From: DATKZH01 sp964475955
Lineage (GTDB): Bacteria; Planctomycetota; Planctomycetia; Pirellulales; Thermoguttaceae
Assembly: GCA_964475955.1 (NCBI GenBank)
Contig: CAYYZY010000003.1
Coordinates: forward strand, 1-64,000
Direction: 5' to 3'
Length of the DNA: 64,000 nucleotides
Shown piece after piece: positions 51,281-59,865 of the stretch (its first letter is position 1; the number at the start of each line of letters is the position of its first letter). The notes below the pieces were generated by a model. It made no database searches. It had not been told where the DNA came from and worked only from the letters and a program-made list of their open reading frames with translations. Position numbers and translations under genes: made by a program.

Positions 51281-52870
51281 ATGTCCCACGAGCCAAGGCT
51301 GCTGGTCGTCGACGACGAATCGGTCATTTGCCAAGCATGTCGGCGGATCTTCTCGCGGCAGGGATTCGAGGTGGAGGAGAGCACCGATGCGCGCGAAGGT
51401 TTGAGTCGGGCCACCGAGCGAGACTTCGCCGGGATCCTGCTCGACATCAAGATGCCGGAGATGGACGGGATCCAGTTCCTCGAAGCGCTCCGCGAGCGCA
51501 AGCCGGACATCCCCGTGCTGATCATGACCGGCTACCCGAGCGTCCCCAACGCCGCCGCGGCGGTCAGGCTGGGTGCCTCGGACTACATTACCAAGCCGTT
51601 CACTCCGGAAGAGATCACGCAGTCGCTCCAGCGAATGCTCGCCGACCGGGACGGCAACGGCCGAAGCCGCGAGTTGATCGAGGCCGAGACGGAACCCCGG
51701 GCGGCACGCGGCGAGGACGTCTTCTTCTTTGACGGATCGTGGTTTCAGCGCGAGGCGGACGGGTCGGCCTGCGTCGGAGCCGTGGTGCCTCGCCTGCAGG
51801 GGGCGACCGTGGAATCGGTCCGCCTGCCGAAGATCGGCGAAGTCGTCTACCAGGGGCTGCCGCTGGCCGCCGTGGAGGTCGAGGGCCGGTCGCCCGAGAT
51901 CGTGGCCTCGCCCGTGTCGGGCGTGGTCGTCGGCTTGAACTCGGCGCTGGCCGAGGACCCGTCGGTGCTCGCCGAGGAGCCTTGCGGCCGGGGCTGGTTG
52001 GCCTGTATCTGCACCACCCGGCTGGAAGAGGAGATGCGCGAGTGCCGTGGGCGATGCGTGGTGTTGGCCAACGCCGACGCGGCGGGGAGCGAGCGTCAAG
52101 CGGAGCAGTTGGAGTCGCTGGGGTGCCGTGTTCGCCGGGCGGGGAGTTGGGAAGAGCTGTCGCGCGCGGTGGCCGACCCCGACTTCGACGTGCTGGTGTT
52201 CGACGCCGCCTCCTTCGGCGACGACGGCCCGGCGCTGGTGCGCCGGCTGAACGAGGCGGCCCCGTCGGTGAAGCTGGTGGTGGTGGCCTCCACGGATACG
52301 GGCCGGGAAGCGGCGTACCGGGAGCAGAGGATCTTCTACTACGCGGTCGAGCCGTTCGCCGACGGGGAGATCGCGGAGATCCTCGACGCCGCGTTCCGCC
52401 GTCAGATCGTGAGCGAATGCCGGACGCAGGTGCGCCCGGCGTCGGAAGACTCGATCGCCTCGATCAGCATCACGAACCGGAACCGGACCAAGGTGCGCCT
52501 GATCGCCGAGCCCGGCCTCTTGCAGCGGGACCACGGGATCGGGTGCCAGGTACGGCAGAAGCTGGCCGGGTGGATGTTCCCGGTGGTGACGACGCCGGGC
52601 GAGGCGAAGCTGACGCCGACTGACCTGGTCAAGGCGGCGGAAAGCTGCGACCGGTTGATGGTGCTGACGGTGAAGGACACGGGTCGCCTGCCGGGCAGCC
52701 TGATCCGCGACACGAAGGCCGAGTTCGGGTCGCTGGCCGGGGAGAAGTCGAGCAAGGTGACCCTGCTGGAGGTTCAGCCCGGCCCGACCGGCTCGGGGCT
52801 GACGGGGTTGGACGACCGTACGACGGCGGCCCTGGCCGAGCACATCGCCCAGGAGATGGCGTCGTACTAA
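51281..52870 (+). CDS. Response regulator with GcvH-like domain, first gene of Hdr-Mvh operon
   Basis: The 529-residue protein starts with a normal receiver domain (1-120: VDDE, phospho-acceptor Asp55 in LLDIKMPEMDG, Thr83, Lys105). Residues about 145-246 resemble the lipoyl carrier GcvH (ESVRLPKIGEVVYQGLPLAAVEVEGRSPEIVASPVSGVVVGLN, ending CGRGWLACI), but the lipoylated Lys is absent: the position reads EGRS. Residues about 258-370 look like a second receiver without its Asp pocket, and about 385-525 form an unrecognised domain (RLIAEPGLLQRDHG, SCDRLMVLTVKDTGRLPG). There is no DNA-binding or AAA+ domain, so it may act by protein contact on Hdr-Mvh. ATG at 51281 follows AAGGAGA. Confidence 0.82.
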   Translation: MSHEPRLLVVDDESVICQACRRIFSRQGFEVEESTDAREGLSRATERDFAGILLDIKMPEMDGIQFLEALRERKPDIPVLIMTGYPSVPNAAAAVRLGASDYITKPFTPEEITQSLQRMLADRDGNGRSRELIEAETEPRAARGEDVFFFDGSWFQREADGSACVGAVVPRLQGATVESVRLPKIGEVVYQGLPLAAVEVEGRSPEIVASPVSGVVVGLNSALAEDPSVLAEEPCGRGWLACICTTRLEEEMRECRGRCVVLANADAAGSERQAEQLESLGCRVRRAGSWEELSRAVADPDFDVLVFDAASFGDDGPALVRRLNEAAPSVKLVVVASTDTGREAAYREQRIFYYAVEPFADGEIAEILDAAFRRQIVSECRTQVRPASEDSIASISITNRNRTKVRLIAEPGLLQRDHGIGCQVRQKLAGWMFPVVTTPGEAKLTPTDLVKAAESCDRLMVLTVKDTGRLPGSLIRDTKAEFGSLAGEKSSKVTLLEVQPGPTGSGLTGLDDRTTAALAEHIAQEMASY

Positions 52871-52953
52871 TGCGACGAAGACAGACGAGCGCGATCCGGG
52901 CCGGCGTCGGCCGACGGTCGCGCCGGCCAGGAAGAACAGGGAGTAGTACGTTG

Positions 52954-53526
52954 ATGATCACCATGCCCACCGACGAGCGAAGCCTGACGTTCCTCGACGA
53001 GGTCGTCGCCGACGCGCCGGGCGCCGAGCGGATCGTTCACTGCATGCAGTGCGGGAGCTGCGGCGGGTCCTGTCCGAACGGCCCCGACATGGACTACACG
53101 CCCCGCACGTTGATCGGGCTGATCGAGGCGGGCCAGCGCGACCGGGTGCTCAAGTCGAACACGATGTGGTGCTGCGTGTCGTGCTACGCCTGCACGACCC
53201 GCTGCCCGCAAAACATCCCCATCACGGAAATCATGTACGCCCTGAAGCGGATCGCGCTTCGCGAGGGGCTTGCCACGAAGACCGACGCCCCGGCTTTGGC
53301 CAGGACCTTCACCGGGTTGTTGGAGAAGTACGGTCGGAGCTTCGAGTTCGGCCTGGCCAGCCGCTACTACCTGTTCAACAAGCCGATGGCCATGCTGAAG
53401 ATGGGCCCGTTGGGGCTTTCCATGTTCTCCAAGGGGCGGATGTCGCTGGTGCCGACCCGCATCCGCCAGTTGGACCAGCTCCACGCCATCATCGCCAAAG
53501 CCCGAGAGATAGGAGGTGCGGAGTGA
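52954..53526 (+). CDS. hdrC: Heterodisulfide reductase subunit C (HdrC)
   Basis: The 190-residue iron-sulfur protein has two classical [4Fe-4S] motifs, CMQCGSCGGSCP and CVSCYACTTRCP, the HdrC pattern. It passes electrons between HdrA and HdrB. The N-terminal part (SLTFLDEVVADAPGAERIVH) and C-terminal helices (LARTFTGLLEKYGRSFEFGLASRYYLF) fit the family. The ATG at 52954 lies 83 bases after the response regulator; AGGGAG is upstream. Its TGA overlaps the GTG start of hdrB by four bases, implying translational coupling. Confidence 0.93.
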   Translation: MITMPTDERSLTFLDEVVADAPGAERIVHCMQCGSCGGSCPNGPDMDYTPRTLIGLIEAGQRDRVLKSNTMWCCVSCYACTTRCPQNIPITEIMYALKRIALREGLATKTDAPALARTFTGLLEKYGRSFEFGLASRYYLFNKPMAMLKMGPLGLSMFSKGRMSLVPTRIRQLDQLHAIIAKAREIGGAE

Positions 53527-54410
53527 AATACGCGTACTACCCCGGTTGTTCTTTGGAGTGCTCCAGCGCCGCGTACGACGTATCGGTGCGCAAGGTCGCG
53601 CCCCTGTTGGGGATCGAGCTGGCGGAGTTGGACGACTGGAACTGCTGCGGGGCCACCGAGTTCTTCTCGCAGGACGAACTGGTCGCCGCCTCCGTGGTCG
53701 CCCGAAACCTGGCCCTGGTCGATTCCGGCACCGACCAGTTGCTCGCCCCCTGCGCCGCCTGCTACCTGAATCTGAAGAAGACCGACAAGCTGATGGCCGA
53801 AGACGCGGAGATGGGCGCCAAGATCAACCAGGCGCTCGGCGCCGGGGGCCTGAGCTACCGGGGCGGCCGGGTGAACGTGCGGCACCTGTTGGACGTGATC
53901 TACACCGACGTGGGCGAGGCGGCCGTGCGCGAGAAGGTGAAGCGGCCGCTCGCCGGGTTGCGCGTCGCGCCCTACTACGGGTGCCAGGTGGTGCGTCCGC
54001 GGGACGATTTCGACGACACCGAGCACCCCGTGAAGCTCGACGAGCTGTTCACCTGGCTGGGGGCCGAGGTGGTCGACTACCCGGTCAAGACGCACTGCTG
54101 CGGCGGCCACATGACGCAGATCAGCGAGCCGCAGGCGTACGAGCTGATCCGCCGGCTGTTGGCCACCGCCGTGGATCGGGGCGCCGACGTGATCCTCACC
54201 ATGTGCCCCATGTGCCAGTTGAACCTCGACGCCTACCAGGGCCCCACCGCCAACCACTTCCGTACCAGCTTCAACATGCCCATCGTATTTTTCACCCAGA
54301 TGCTGGGGATCGCTTTCGGGCTTTCGCCCAAGGAGTTGGGATTCGGCAAGGAGATCGTGCGGGCCGAGCCGGTGATTCGCTCCAAGCTGGAGGCGGCGGC
54401 GACGGCCTAG
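53523..54410 (+). CDS. hdrB: Heterodisulfide reductase subunit B (HdrB)
   Basis: The 295-residue protein has two CCG domains: CSLECSS...WNCCGATEFF...CAACYLNL and CQVVRP...HCCGGH...CPMCQLNL. In methanogens each coordinates a non-cubane [4Fe-4S] cluster where the CoM-S-S-CoB disulfide is reduced. In bacteria the disulfide partner is unknown. Start is the GTG at 53523 that overlaps the hdrC stop (GTGA), with AGGAGGTGCGGA upstream. hdrA follows after 51 bases. Confidence 0.94.
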   Translation: MKYAYYPGCSLECSSAAYDVSVRKVAPLLGIELAELDDWNCCGATEFFSQDELVAASVVARNLALVDSGTDQLLAPCAACYLNLKKTDKLMAEDAEMGAKINQALGAGGLSYRGGRVNVRHLLDVIYTDVGEAAVREKVKRPLAGLRVAPYYGCQVVRPRDDFDDTEHPVKLDELFTWLGAEVVDYPVKTHCCGGHMTQISEPQAYELIRRLLATAVDRGADVILTMCPMCQLNLDAYQGPTANHFRTSFNMPIVFFTQMLGIAFGLSPKELGFGKEIVRAEPVIRSKLEAAATA

Positions 54411-54461
54411 CCCGTCGCGGGAAGCCAGACCATCCATCCCCAACACGATCGGAGAACGAAC

Positions 54462-56489
54462 ATGGCCGAGAAGGTCGGCATTTACGTTTGTCACTGTGGC
54501 AGCAACATCGCCGGAATGGTCGACGTGGAATCCGTCGCCAAGTGGGCCGGCGCGAACATCAAGGACGTGGCCATCTCGCGCGACTACAAGTTCATGTGTT
54601 CGTCGCTCGGCCAGCAGATGATCCAGGACGACATCAAGAAAGAGGGGCTGACCCGGGTCGTCGTCGCCGCCTGCTCGCCCCACCTGCACGAAAAGACCTT
54701 CCGCCGCGCCTGCGAAAACGCCGGCCTCAACCCCTACCTGTTCCACATGGCCAACATTCGCGAGCACGTCTCGTGGGTGGCCAACGACCGGGAGGGGGCC
54801 ACCGAGAAGGCCAAGGCGCAGGTGGCCGCCGCCGCCGAACGCGTCAAGCTCCAGAAGCCGCTCAAGCCGATGCAGGTCGAGGTCAACCCGGCCACGCTCG
54901 TCGTCGGCGGGGGAATCGCCGGATTGCAGGCCACCCTCGAGCTGGCCGACGCCGGCCACCCGGTCTTCCTGGTCGAGCGCGAGCCCTCGATCGGCGGCCA
55001 CATGGCCCAGTTCGACAAGACCTTCCCCACGCTCGACTGCTCCGCCTGCATCCTCACGCCCAAGATGTCGGAGGTGGGGCAGCACGAGAACGTGACCATG
55101 CTCACTTACTCCGAGGTGGAGGAGGTCAGCGGCTCGGTGGGCAACTTCAAGGTTCGGGTGCGCAAGAAGGCCCGGCACGTGAACGAGGAGCTGTGCACCG
55201 GCTGCGGCATTTGCAGCGAGAAGTGCCCCAAGAAGGTGGTCGACGACGCGTTCGAGGCCGGCCTGGGTCAGCGCAAGGCCATCTACACGCCTTTCCCGCA
55301 GGCCGTGCCCCGCATCCCCGTGATCGACACCGAGTCGTGCATCTGGTTCCAGAAAGGGAAGTGCCGGGCGTGCGAGAAGATCTGCCCCACCGGCGCCATC
55401 GACTACGACCAGAAGGACGAGATCGTCGAGATCGAGGTCGGCAACATCATCCTGGCCACCGGCTGGAAGATGTTCGACGTCAGCAAGGTCTCGCAGTACG
55501 GCTACGGGCGCCTGCCCAACGTGTACACGTCGCTGGAGTTCGAGCGGCTGTGCAACGCGGCCGGGCCCACCGGCGGCAAGATCGTGCTCCGCGACGGCAA
55601 GACGGAGCCGGAGTCGGTCGCCATCATCCACTGCGTCGGAAGCCGCGACGTCAACCACAACCCCTACTGCTCCAACACCTGCTGCATGGCGGCGCTGAAG
55701 TTCGGGCACCTCGTGTTGGAGAAGACGAACGCCGACGTCTACTCGTGCTACATCGACATGCGCACGCCGGCCAAGGAGTACGAGGAGTTCTACCAGCGGC
55801 TTCTGGGCGAGGGAATGCACTTCGTGCGCGGCAAGGTGGCCGAGGTGACCGACGCCGGGCGCGAGCCGTTCGAGGACGGCAAGATCATCGTCCAGGTGGA
55901 AGACACCCTGCTGGGACGCCAGCGGCGCATCCCGGTCGACATGGTCGTGCTGATGGGCGCGCAGGAACCCCAGGCCGACGCCAAGGAACTGGGCCGCACG
56001 TGCGGCATCGCGTGCAGCGCGTCGGGCTGGTACACCGAGCGGCACCCCAAGCTCGACCCGGTGGCCACGATGACCGACGGCGTGTTCGTGGCCGGCGTGT
56101 GCCAGGGCCCCAAGGACATCCCCGCCTCGGTCGCCCAGGGGGCCGCCGCGGCCGCCCGGGTGCAAGGGATGATCACCAAGGGCACCGTGACGATCGAGCC
56201 GATCGTGGCGTCGGTCGACGAGGAGCGTTGCTCGGGCTGCCGGGTGTGCAACACGCTGTGTCCGTTCGGCGCGATCGAGTTCGACGAGGAGAAGCAAGTC
56301 AGCCGCGTGATCACGGCGTTGTGCAAAGGGTGCGGCACGTGCGTGGCGGCCTGTCCGGCCAACGCCATCAGCGGGGCCCACTTCAGCTTCGACCAGATTT
56401 CCGCCGAAATCGCCGGCGCGCTGTGGGACGCGCTCTCCGACGGCGGCGACGCCGGCGCCCAGCGCGAGGCGGGCACGCTGGCGACGTGA
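54462..56489 (+). CDS. hdrA: Heterodisulfide reductase subunit A (HdrA)
   Basis: The 675-residue flavoprotein has an N-terminal YVCHCGSNIAG, an FAD Rossmann motif (LVVGGGIAGLQATLELADAGHPVFLVE, GGHMAQFDKTFPTLDCSACILTPKM) and four ferredoxin-type motifs: CTGCGICSEKCP, CxxxxxxxCRACEKICP, CSGCRVCNTLCP and CKGCGTCVAACP. This is the bifurcating subunit that splits electrons from MvhD between ferredoxin and HdrBC. Sequence length and order match methanogen and sulfate-reducer HdrA. It is followed by a 144-base gap with a hairpin before mvhD. Confidence 0.95.
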   Translation: MAEKVGIYVCHCGSNIAGMVDVESVAKWAGANIKDVAISRDYKFMCSSLGQQMIQDDIKKEGLTRVVVAACSPHLHEKTFRRACENAGLNPYLFHMANIREHVSWVANDREGATEKAKAQVAAAAERVKLQKPLKPMQVEVNPATLVVGGGIAGLQATLELADAGHPVFLVEREPSIGGHMAQFDKTFPTLDCSACILTPKMSEVGQHENVTMLTYSEVEEVSGSVGNFKVRVRKKARHVNEELCTGCGICSEKCPKKVVDDAFEAGLGQRKAIYTPFPQAVPRIPVIDTESCIWFQKGKCRACEKICPTGAIDYDQKDEIVEIEVGNIILATGWKMFDVSKVSQYGYGRLPNVYTSLEFERLCNAAGPTGGKIVLRDGKTEPESVAIIHCVGSRDVNHNPYCSNTCCMAALKFGHLVLEKTNADVYSCYIDMRTPAKEYEEFYQRLLGEGMHFVRGKVAEVTDAGREPFEDGKIIVQVEDTLLGRQRRIPVDMVVLMGAQEPQADAKELGRTCGIACSASGWYTERHPKLDPVATMTDGVFVAGVCQGPKDIPASVAQGAAAAARVQGMITKGTVTIEPIVASVDEERCSGCRVCNTLCPFGAIEFDEEKQVSRVITALCKGCGTCVAACPANAISGAHFSFDQISAEIAGALWDALSDGGDAGAQREAGTLAT

Positions 56490-56503
56490 CGAGCGTCGGG
56501 TGC

Positions 56504-56560
56504 CACGGGCATCTTGCCCGTGCCCCGAAAGACGCACTGGCGAGACGCCGGTGGCACCCG
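56504..56560. repeat. Hairpin element between hdrA and mvhD
   Basis: CACGGGCA-TCT-TGCCCGTG (56504-56522) is a perfect 8-bp stem with a three-base loop, nested near outer arms CGGGTGCCAC (56497-56506) and GTGGCACCCG (56551-56560). It lies 15 bases after the hdrA stop, inside the operon, so it may cause partial termination or protect the upstream mRNA. Confidence 0.85.
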
Positions 56561-56633
56561 GCGTGGCGGCGATACACGACACCGATGCGTGGGCCTTCCT
56601 ACGGCCCCTTCATTCCTTCGTAAGGACCCTGAC

Positions 56634-57131
56634 ATGAGCAACGACACCTTCGAACCCAAAATCGTTGGGTTCCTCTGCAACTGGTGCTCGTACCGGGCCG
56701 CCGACCTGGCCGGCTCCGCCCGCATCAAGCACGCCTCGAACGTCCGCATCATCCGCGTGATGTGCAGCGGCCGCGTCGATCCGAACTTCGTGCTCCAGGC
56801 GTTCGCCCAGGGCGCCGACGGAGTGATGATCGCCGGGTGCCATCCCGGCGAGTGCCACTACATCAATCAGAACTACAAGACGATGCGCCGCTTCGTGATG
56901 CTCAAGCACCTGCTGCGGCAGATGGGCGTGGAAGACGAGCGTCTGCGGTTGGTCTGGGCCTCCGCGGCCGAGGGCCAGCAGTTGGCCGAGGCCGTCGACG
57001 AGATGGTCGACCAGGTCCGCCGGCTCGGGCCGCTCAACTGGCGCGGGAACTGGCGGGAAGACGCCGATCGCGACGACGCGCTAGAGAGCATCGTCAAAGA
57101 ACGGGCCGAGCTGATGGAGGTGCAAGCATGA
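56634..57131 (+). CDS. mvhD: Hydrogenase iron-sulfur subunit MvhD
   Basis: The 165-residue [2Fe-2S] protein shows CNWCSYRAADLAG, IRVMCSGRVDPNFVLQAFAQGADGVMIAGCHPGECHYINQNYK, the conserved five-Cys plan of MvhD, which links the hydrogenase to HdrA. AAGGA precedes the ATG by eight bases. Its stop overlaps the ATG of mvhG by four bases (ATGA). Confidence 0.95.
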   Translation: MSNDTFEPKIVGFLCNWCSYRAADLAGSARIKHASNVRIIRVMCSGRVDPNFVLQAFAQGADGVMIAGCHPGECHYINQNYKTMRRFVMLKHLLRQMGVEDERLRLVWASAAEGQQLAEAVDEMVDQVRRLGPLNWRGNWREDADRDDALESIVKERAELMEVQA

Positions 57132-58228
57132 CGGAAAACCCGAGCGAAAACCACCCCGCCACCCCCGAGCCGGCGCAGGAAGGGAAGCCGAAGGGCAAGC
57201 TGGCGCTCTACTGGGCCGCTTCGTGCGGCGGGTGCGAAATCGCCGTTCTGGGAATCCACGAGAAGATCCTCGACGTGGCCGCGGCCTTCGACATCGTCTT
57301 CTGGCCCTGCGCCACCGACGGCAAGGTCCACGACGTGGAGAAGATGGCCGACGGGAGCATCGACGTCTGCCTGTTCAACGGCGGCATCCGCACCAGCGAA
57401 CACGAGTACATGGCGCAGCTTCTGCGCAAGAAATCGAAGGTGATGGTCGCCTTCGGCTCGTGCGCCCACGAGGGCTGCATTCCGGGCCTGGCGAACCTGA
57501 GCAACCGGAAGGAAGTGTTCGATACGGTCTACCACGAAGAGCTGTCGACGGAGAACCCCGACGACCTCCGCCCCCAGCGCGAGACCTCCGTCCCCGAAGG
57601 CAAGCTGCACCTGCCGGTCTTCTACGACACGCTGAAGACGCTCGACCAAACCATCGCGGTCGACTACTACCTGCCCGGCTGTCCGCCCGAGGCCGACAGC
57701 ATCTGGAACGCCATCGTGGCGATTTTGGAGGGGAAGCTGCCGGCGCCGGGCTCGGTGATCGGGGTCGATTCGACCGTCTGCGACGAGTGCCCCCTGAAGC
57801 GAACGGAGAAGAAGATCCGCCAGTTCCAGCGGACCTGGGAAGTGATCCCCGACGGGGAGACGTGCCTGCTCGAGCAGGGCATCCTCTGCGCGGGCATCGC
57901 CACGCGCGCCGGCTGCGGCGCGCTCTGCCCGCAGGTCAACTCGCCCTGCATCGGCTGCCACGGCGCGGCGCAGGGGGGCAAGGACTTCGGGGCGCAACTG
58001 ATGTCGGCCCTGGCGTCGGTGATCGATTCGGAGGACCCCGAAGAGATCGAGCGGATCATCGCCGAGGGGATTCCGGACCCGGCGGGCACGCTCTACCGGT
58101 TCAGCCTGGCGGCCAGTACGCTGCGGCGGTCGAAGTTCGGTCCGGGTGCTGATACGTCTTCCCGCAAGAACGGCGGTGCCGAGGCCGGCGCGGCCCGGGC
58201 ACCGCAGGTAGGAGCCACGAATGACTAA
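57128..58228 (+). CDS. mvhG: [NiFe]-hydrogenase small subunit (MvhG-type, group 3)
   Basis: The 366-residue protein has a soluble N-terminus without a Tat signal, then the proximal cluster motif ASCGGCEIAVL, GSCAHEGCIPG and YYLPGCPPEADSIWNAIVAI. A cysteine-rich C-terminal part (CDECPLKRTEKKI, CLLEQGILCAGIATRAGCGALCP, CIGCHGA) carries the medial and distal clusters. This is the small subunit of a cytoplasmic, group 3c-like enzyme that takes electrons from H2. A Ser/Ala-rich tail follows. It overlaps mvhA by eight bases. Confidence 0.94.
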   Translation: MTENPSENHPATPEPAQEGKPKGKLALYWAASCGGCEIAVLGIHEKILDVAAAFDIVFWPCATDGKVHDVEKMADGSIDVCLFNGGIRTSEHEYMAQLLRKKSKVMVAFGSCAHEGCIPGLANLSNRKEVFDTVYHEELSTENPDDLRPQRETSVPEGKLHLPVFYDTLKTLDQTIAVDYYLPGCPPEADSIWNAIVAILEGKLPAPGSVIGVDSTVCDECPLKRTEKKIRQFQRTWEVIPDGETCLLEQGILCAGIATRAGCGALCPQVNSPCIGCHGAAQGGKDFGAQLMSALASVIDSEDPEEIERIIAEGIPDPAGTLYRFSLAASTLRRSKFGPGADTSSRKNGGAEAGAARAPQVGATND

Positions 58229-59690
58229 GCGCGTTTCCATCGATCCGATTACCCGGCTGGAAGGGCACGGCAAGATCGACATCTTCCTCGACGACGCGGG
58301 GGAGGTCGCCGGCGCCTATCTTCAGATCCCCGAGCTTCGCGGGTTCGAGCGGTTCTGCGTGGGCCGGCCCGTGGAGGAGATGCCCAATCTGACCAGCCGC
58401 ATCTGCGGCGTCTGCCCCGAAGCCCACCACATGGCGGCCACCAAGGCGCTGGACGCCGTGTTCCACGTCGATCCGCCGGCCGCGGCCAAGAAGCTGCGGG
58501 AGATGTTCTACAGCATCTTCTTCGCCACCGACCACACGACCCACTTCTACGCCCTGGCGGGCCCCGACTTCGTGGTCGGCCCCGAAGCGCCCGCCGCCGA
58601 GCGCAACATCCTGGGCATCATCCAGAAGGTGGGGATGGAGATCGGCGGCAAGGTTCTCAAGATGCGCCGCGACGGGCACCACCTGATCAAGATGATGGGC
58701 GGCCGGCCGGTCCACCCCAACTGGGGCCTGCCCGGCGGGGTCAGCCGCGGCGTCGACGACGAGCAGCGCGCGGAGATCGAGCAGCTCGGGCGCGACGCGA
58801 TCGAGTTCGCCAAGTTCTCGCTCCAGTTGTTCGACGACGTGGTGCTCAACAACAGCGACTACGTCGACCTGATCACCGGCGGCGTCTACACGCACCAGAC
58901 CTACAACATGGGGATGGTCGACGAGAACAACCGCGTCAACTTCTACGACGGCCGGATCCGCGTGACCGATCCCGAGGGCGCCGAGCACGCCAAGTACGAC
59001 CCGGTCGACTACCGCGACTACGTGGCCGAGCGGGTCGAGCCCTGGTCGTACCTCAAGTTCCCCTACCTGAAGAAGGTCGGATGGAAGGGGTTCGTCGACG
59101 GGAAGGAGTCGGGCGTGTACAAGTGCACGCCGCTTTCGCGCTTGAACGCGGCCGACGGCATGGCCACGCCCCTGGCCCAGGCCGAGTACGAGCGGTTCTA
59201 CGAGACGCTGGGCGGCAAGCCGGTCCACCACACGCTGGCCACGCACTGGGCCCGGCTCATCGAACTGCTCTACGCCACGGAGCGCTGGGTCGAACTGGCC
59301 ACCGACCCGGAGATCACCAGCCCCGAATACCGCGTGCTGCCCAAGGAAACGCCGACCGAGGGCGTGGGCTGCGTGGAGGCCCCGCGCGGCACCCTCACCC
59401 ACCACTACGTCACCGACGAGCGCGGCATCCTCACCAAGGTCAACCTGATCGTGGGCACGACGAACAACAACGCCCCGATCTGCATGTCGGTCCGCAAGGC
59501 CGCCCAGGGGTTGATCCACAAAGGCGTGGTCTCCGAGGGCCTGTTGAACAAGGTGGAGATGGCGTTTCGGGCGTACGACCCGTGCTTCGGCTGCGCCACG
59601 CACAGCCTGCCCGGCCAGATGCCCCTGGTCGTCAACCTCCGCAGTCCCGAGGGCGACGTCCTCCAGACGCTCTCGCAGTACCTCGATTAG
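58221..59690 (+). CDS. mvhA: [NiFe]-hydrogenase large subunit (MvhA-type, group 3)
   Basis: The 489-residue catalytic subunit carries both active-site motifs: RICGVC (Cys62, Cys65; L1) and DPCFGCATH (Cys455, Cys458; L2), plus the N-terminal ITRLEGHGKI. Together these ligate the Ni-Fe(CN)2CO centre that splits H2. A 28-residue C-terminal extension follows His461 and would be removed by a maturation protease in most relatives, but no protease or hyp gene is in this window. AGGAG precedes the ATG within mvhG. It is the last gene of the operon; a repeat element follows. Confidence 0.95.
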   Translation: MTKRVSIDPITRLEGHGKIDIFLDDAGEVAGAYLQIPELRGFERFCVGRPVEEMPNLTSRICGVCPEAHHMAATKALDAVFHVDPPAAAKKLREMFYSIFFATDHTTHFYALAGPDFVVGPEAPAAERNILGIIQKVGMEIGGKVLKMRRDGHHLIKMMGGRPVHPNWGLPGGVSRGVDDEQRAEIEQLGRDAIEFAKFSLQLFDDVVLNNSDYVDLITGGVYTHQTYNMGMVDENNRVNFYDGRIRVTDPEGAEHAKYDPVDYRDYVAERVEPWSYLKFPYLKKVGWKGFVDGKESGVYKCTPLSRLNAADGMATPLAQAEYERFYETLGGKPVHHTLATHWARLIELLYATERWVELATDPEITSPEYRVLPKETPTEGVGCVEAPRGTLTHHYVTDERGILTKVNLIVGTTNNNAPICMSVRKAAQGLIHKGVVSEGLLNKVEMAFRAYDPCFGCATHSLPGQMPLVVNLRSPEGDVLQTLSQYLD

Positions 59691-59721
59691 GAGTTGCACG
59701 GGAAACCACCCGTGCAATTCG

Positions 59722-59796
59722 GGGTGGCTCGAGCGCAGCGAGCCCACAGTCCTACCGATTCCGGGGGCTCGCTGCGCTCGACCCCGGCCACCCCCC
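59722..59796. repeat. Inverted repeat, GAGCGCAGCGAGCCC family (copy 2)
   Basis: GAGCGCAGCGAGCCC (59731-59745) pairs perfectly with GGGCTCGCTGCGCTC (59765-59779), 41 bases after the mvhA stop. It is nearly identical to 38510-38584 and may terminate the Hdr-Mvh operon, although no T-run follows. Confidence 0.92.
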
Positions 59797-59865
59797 GCAG
59801 CCGGCGGTTCGCCCGGGCGTGGCGGGAAGGTATATTGGCGCTTCGCCCGAGCGGGACATCGTGCC

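Noticed and set aside
53367..56582. Very long antisense open frame opposite hdrC-hdrB-hdrA-mvhD
   Set aside because: It overlaps real genes with clear iron-sulfur motifs, is rich in Arg, His, Val and Ala as expected for a GC-phase shadow, and has no family signature.
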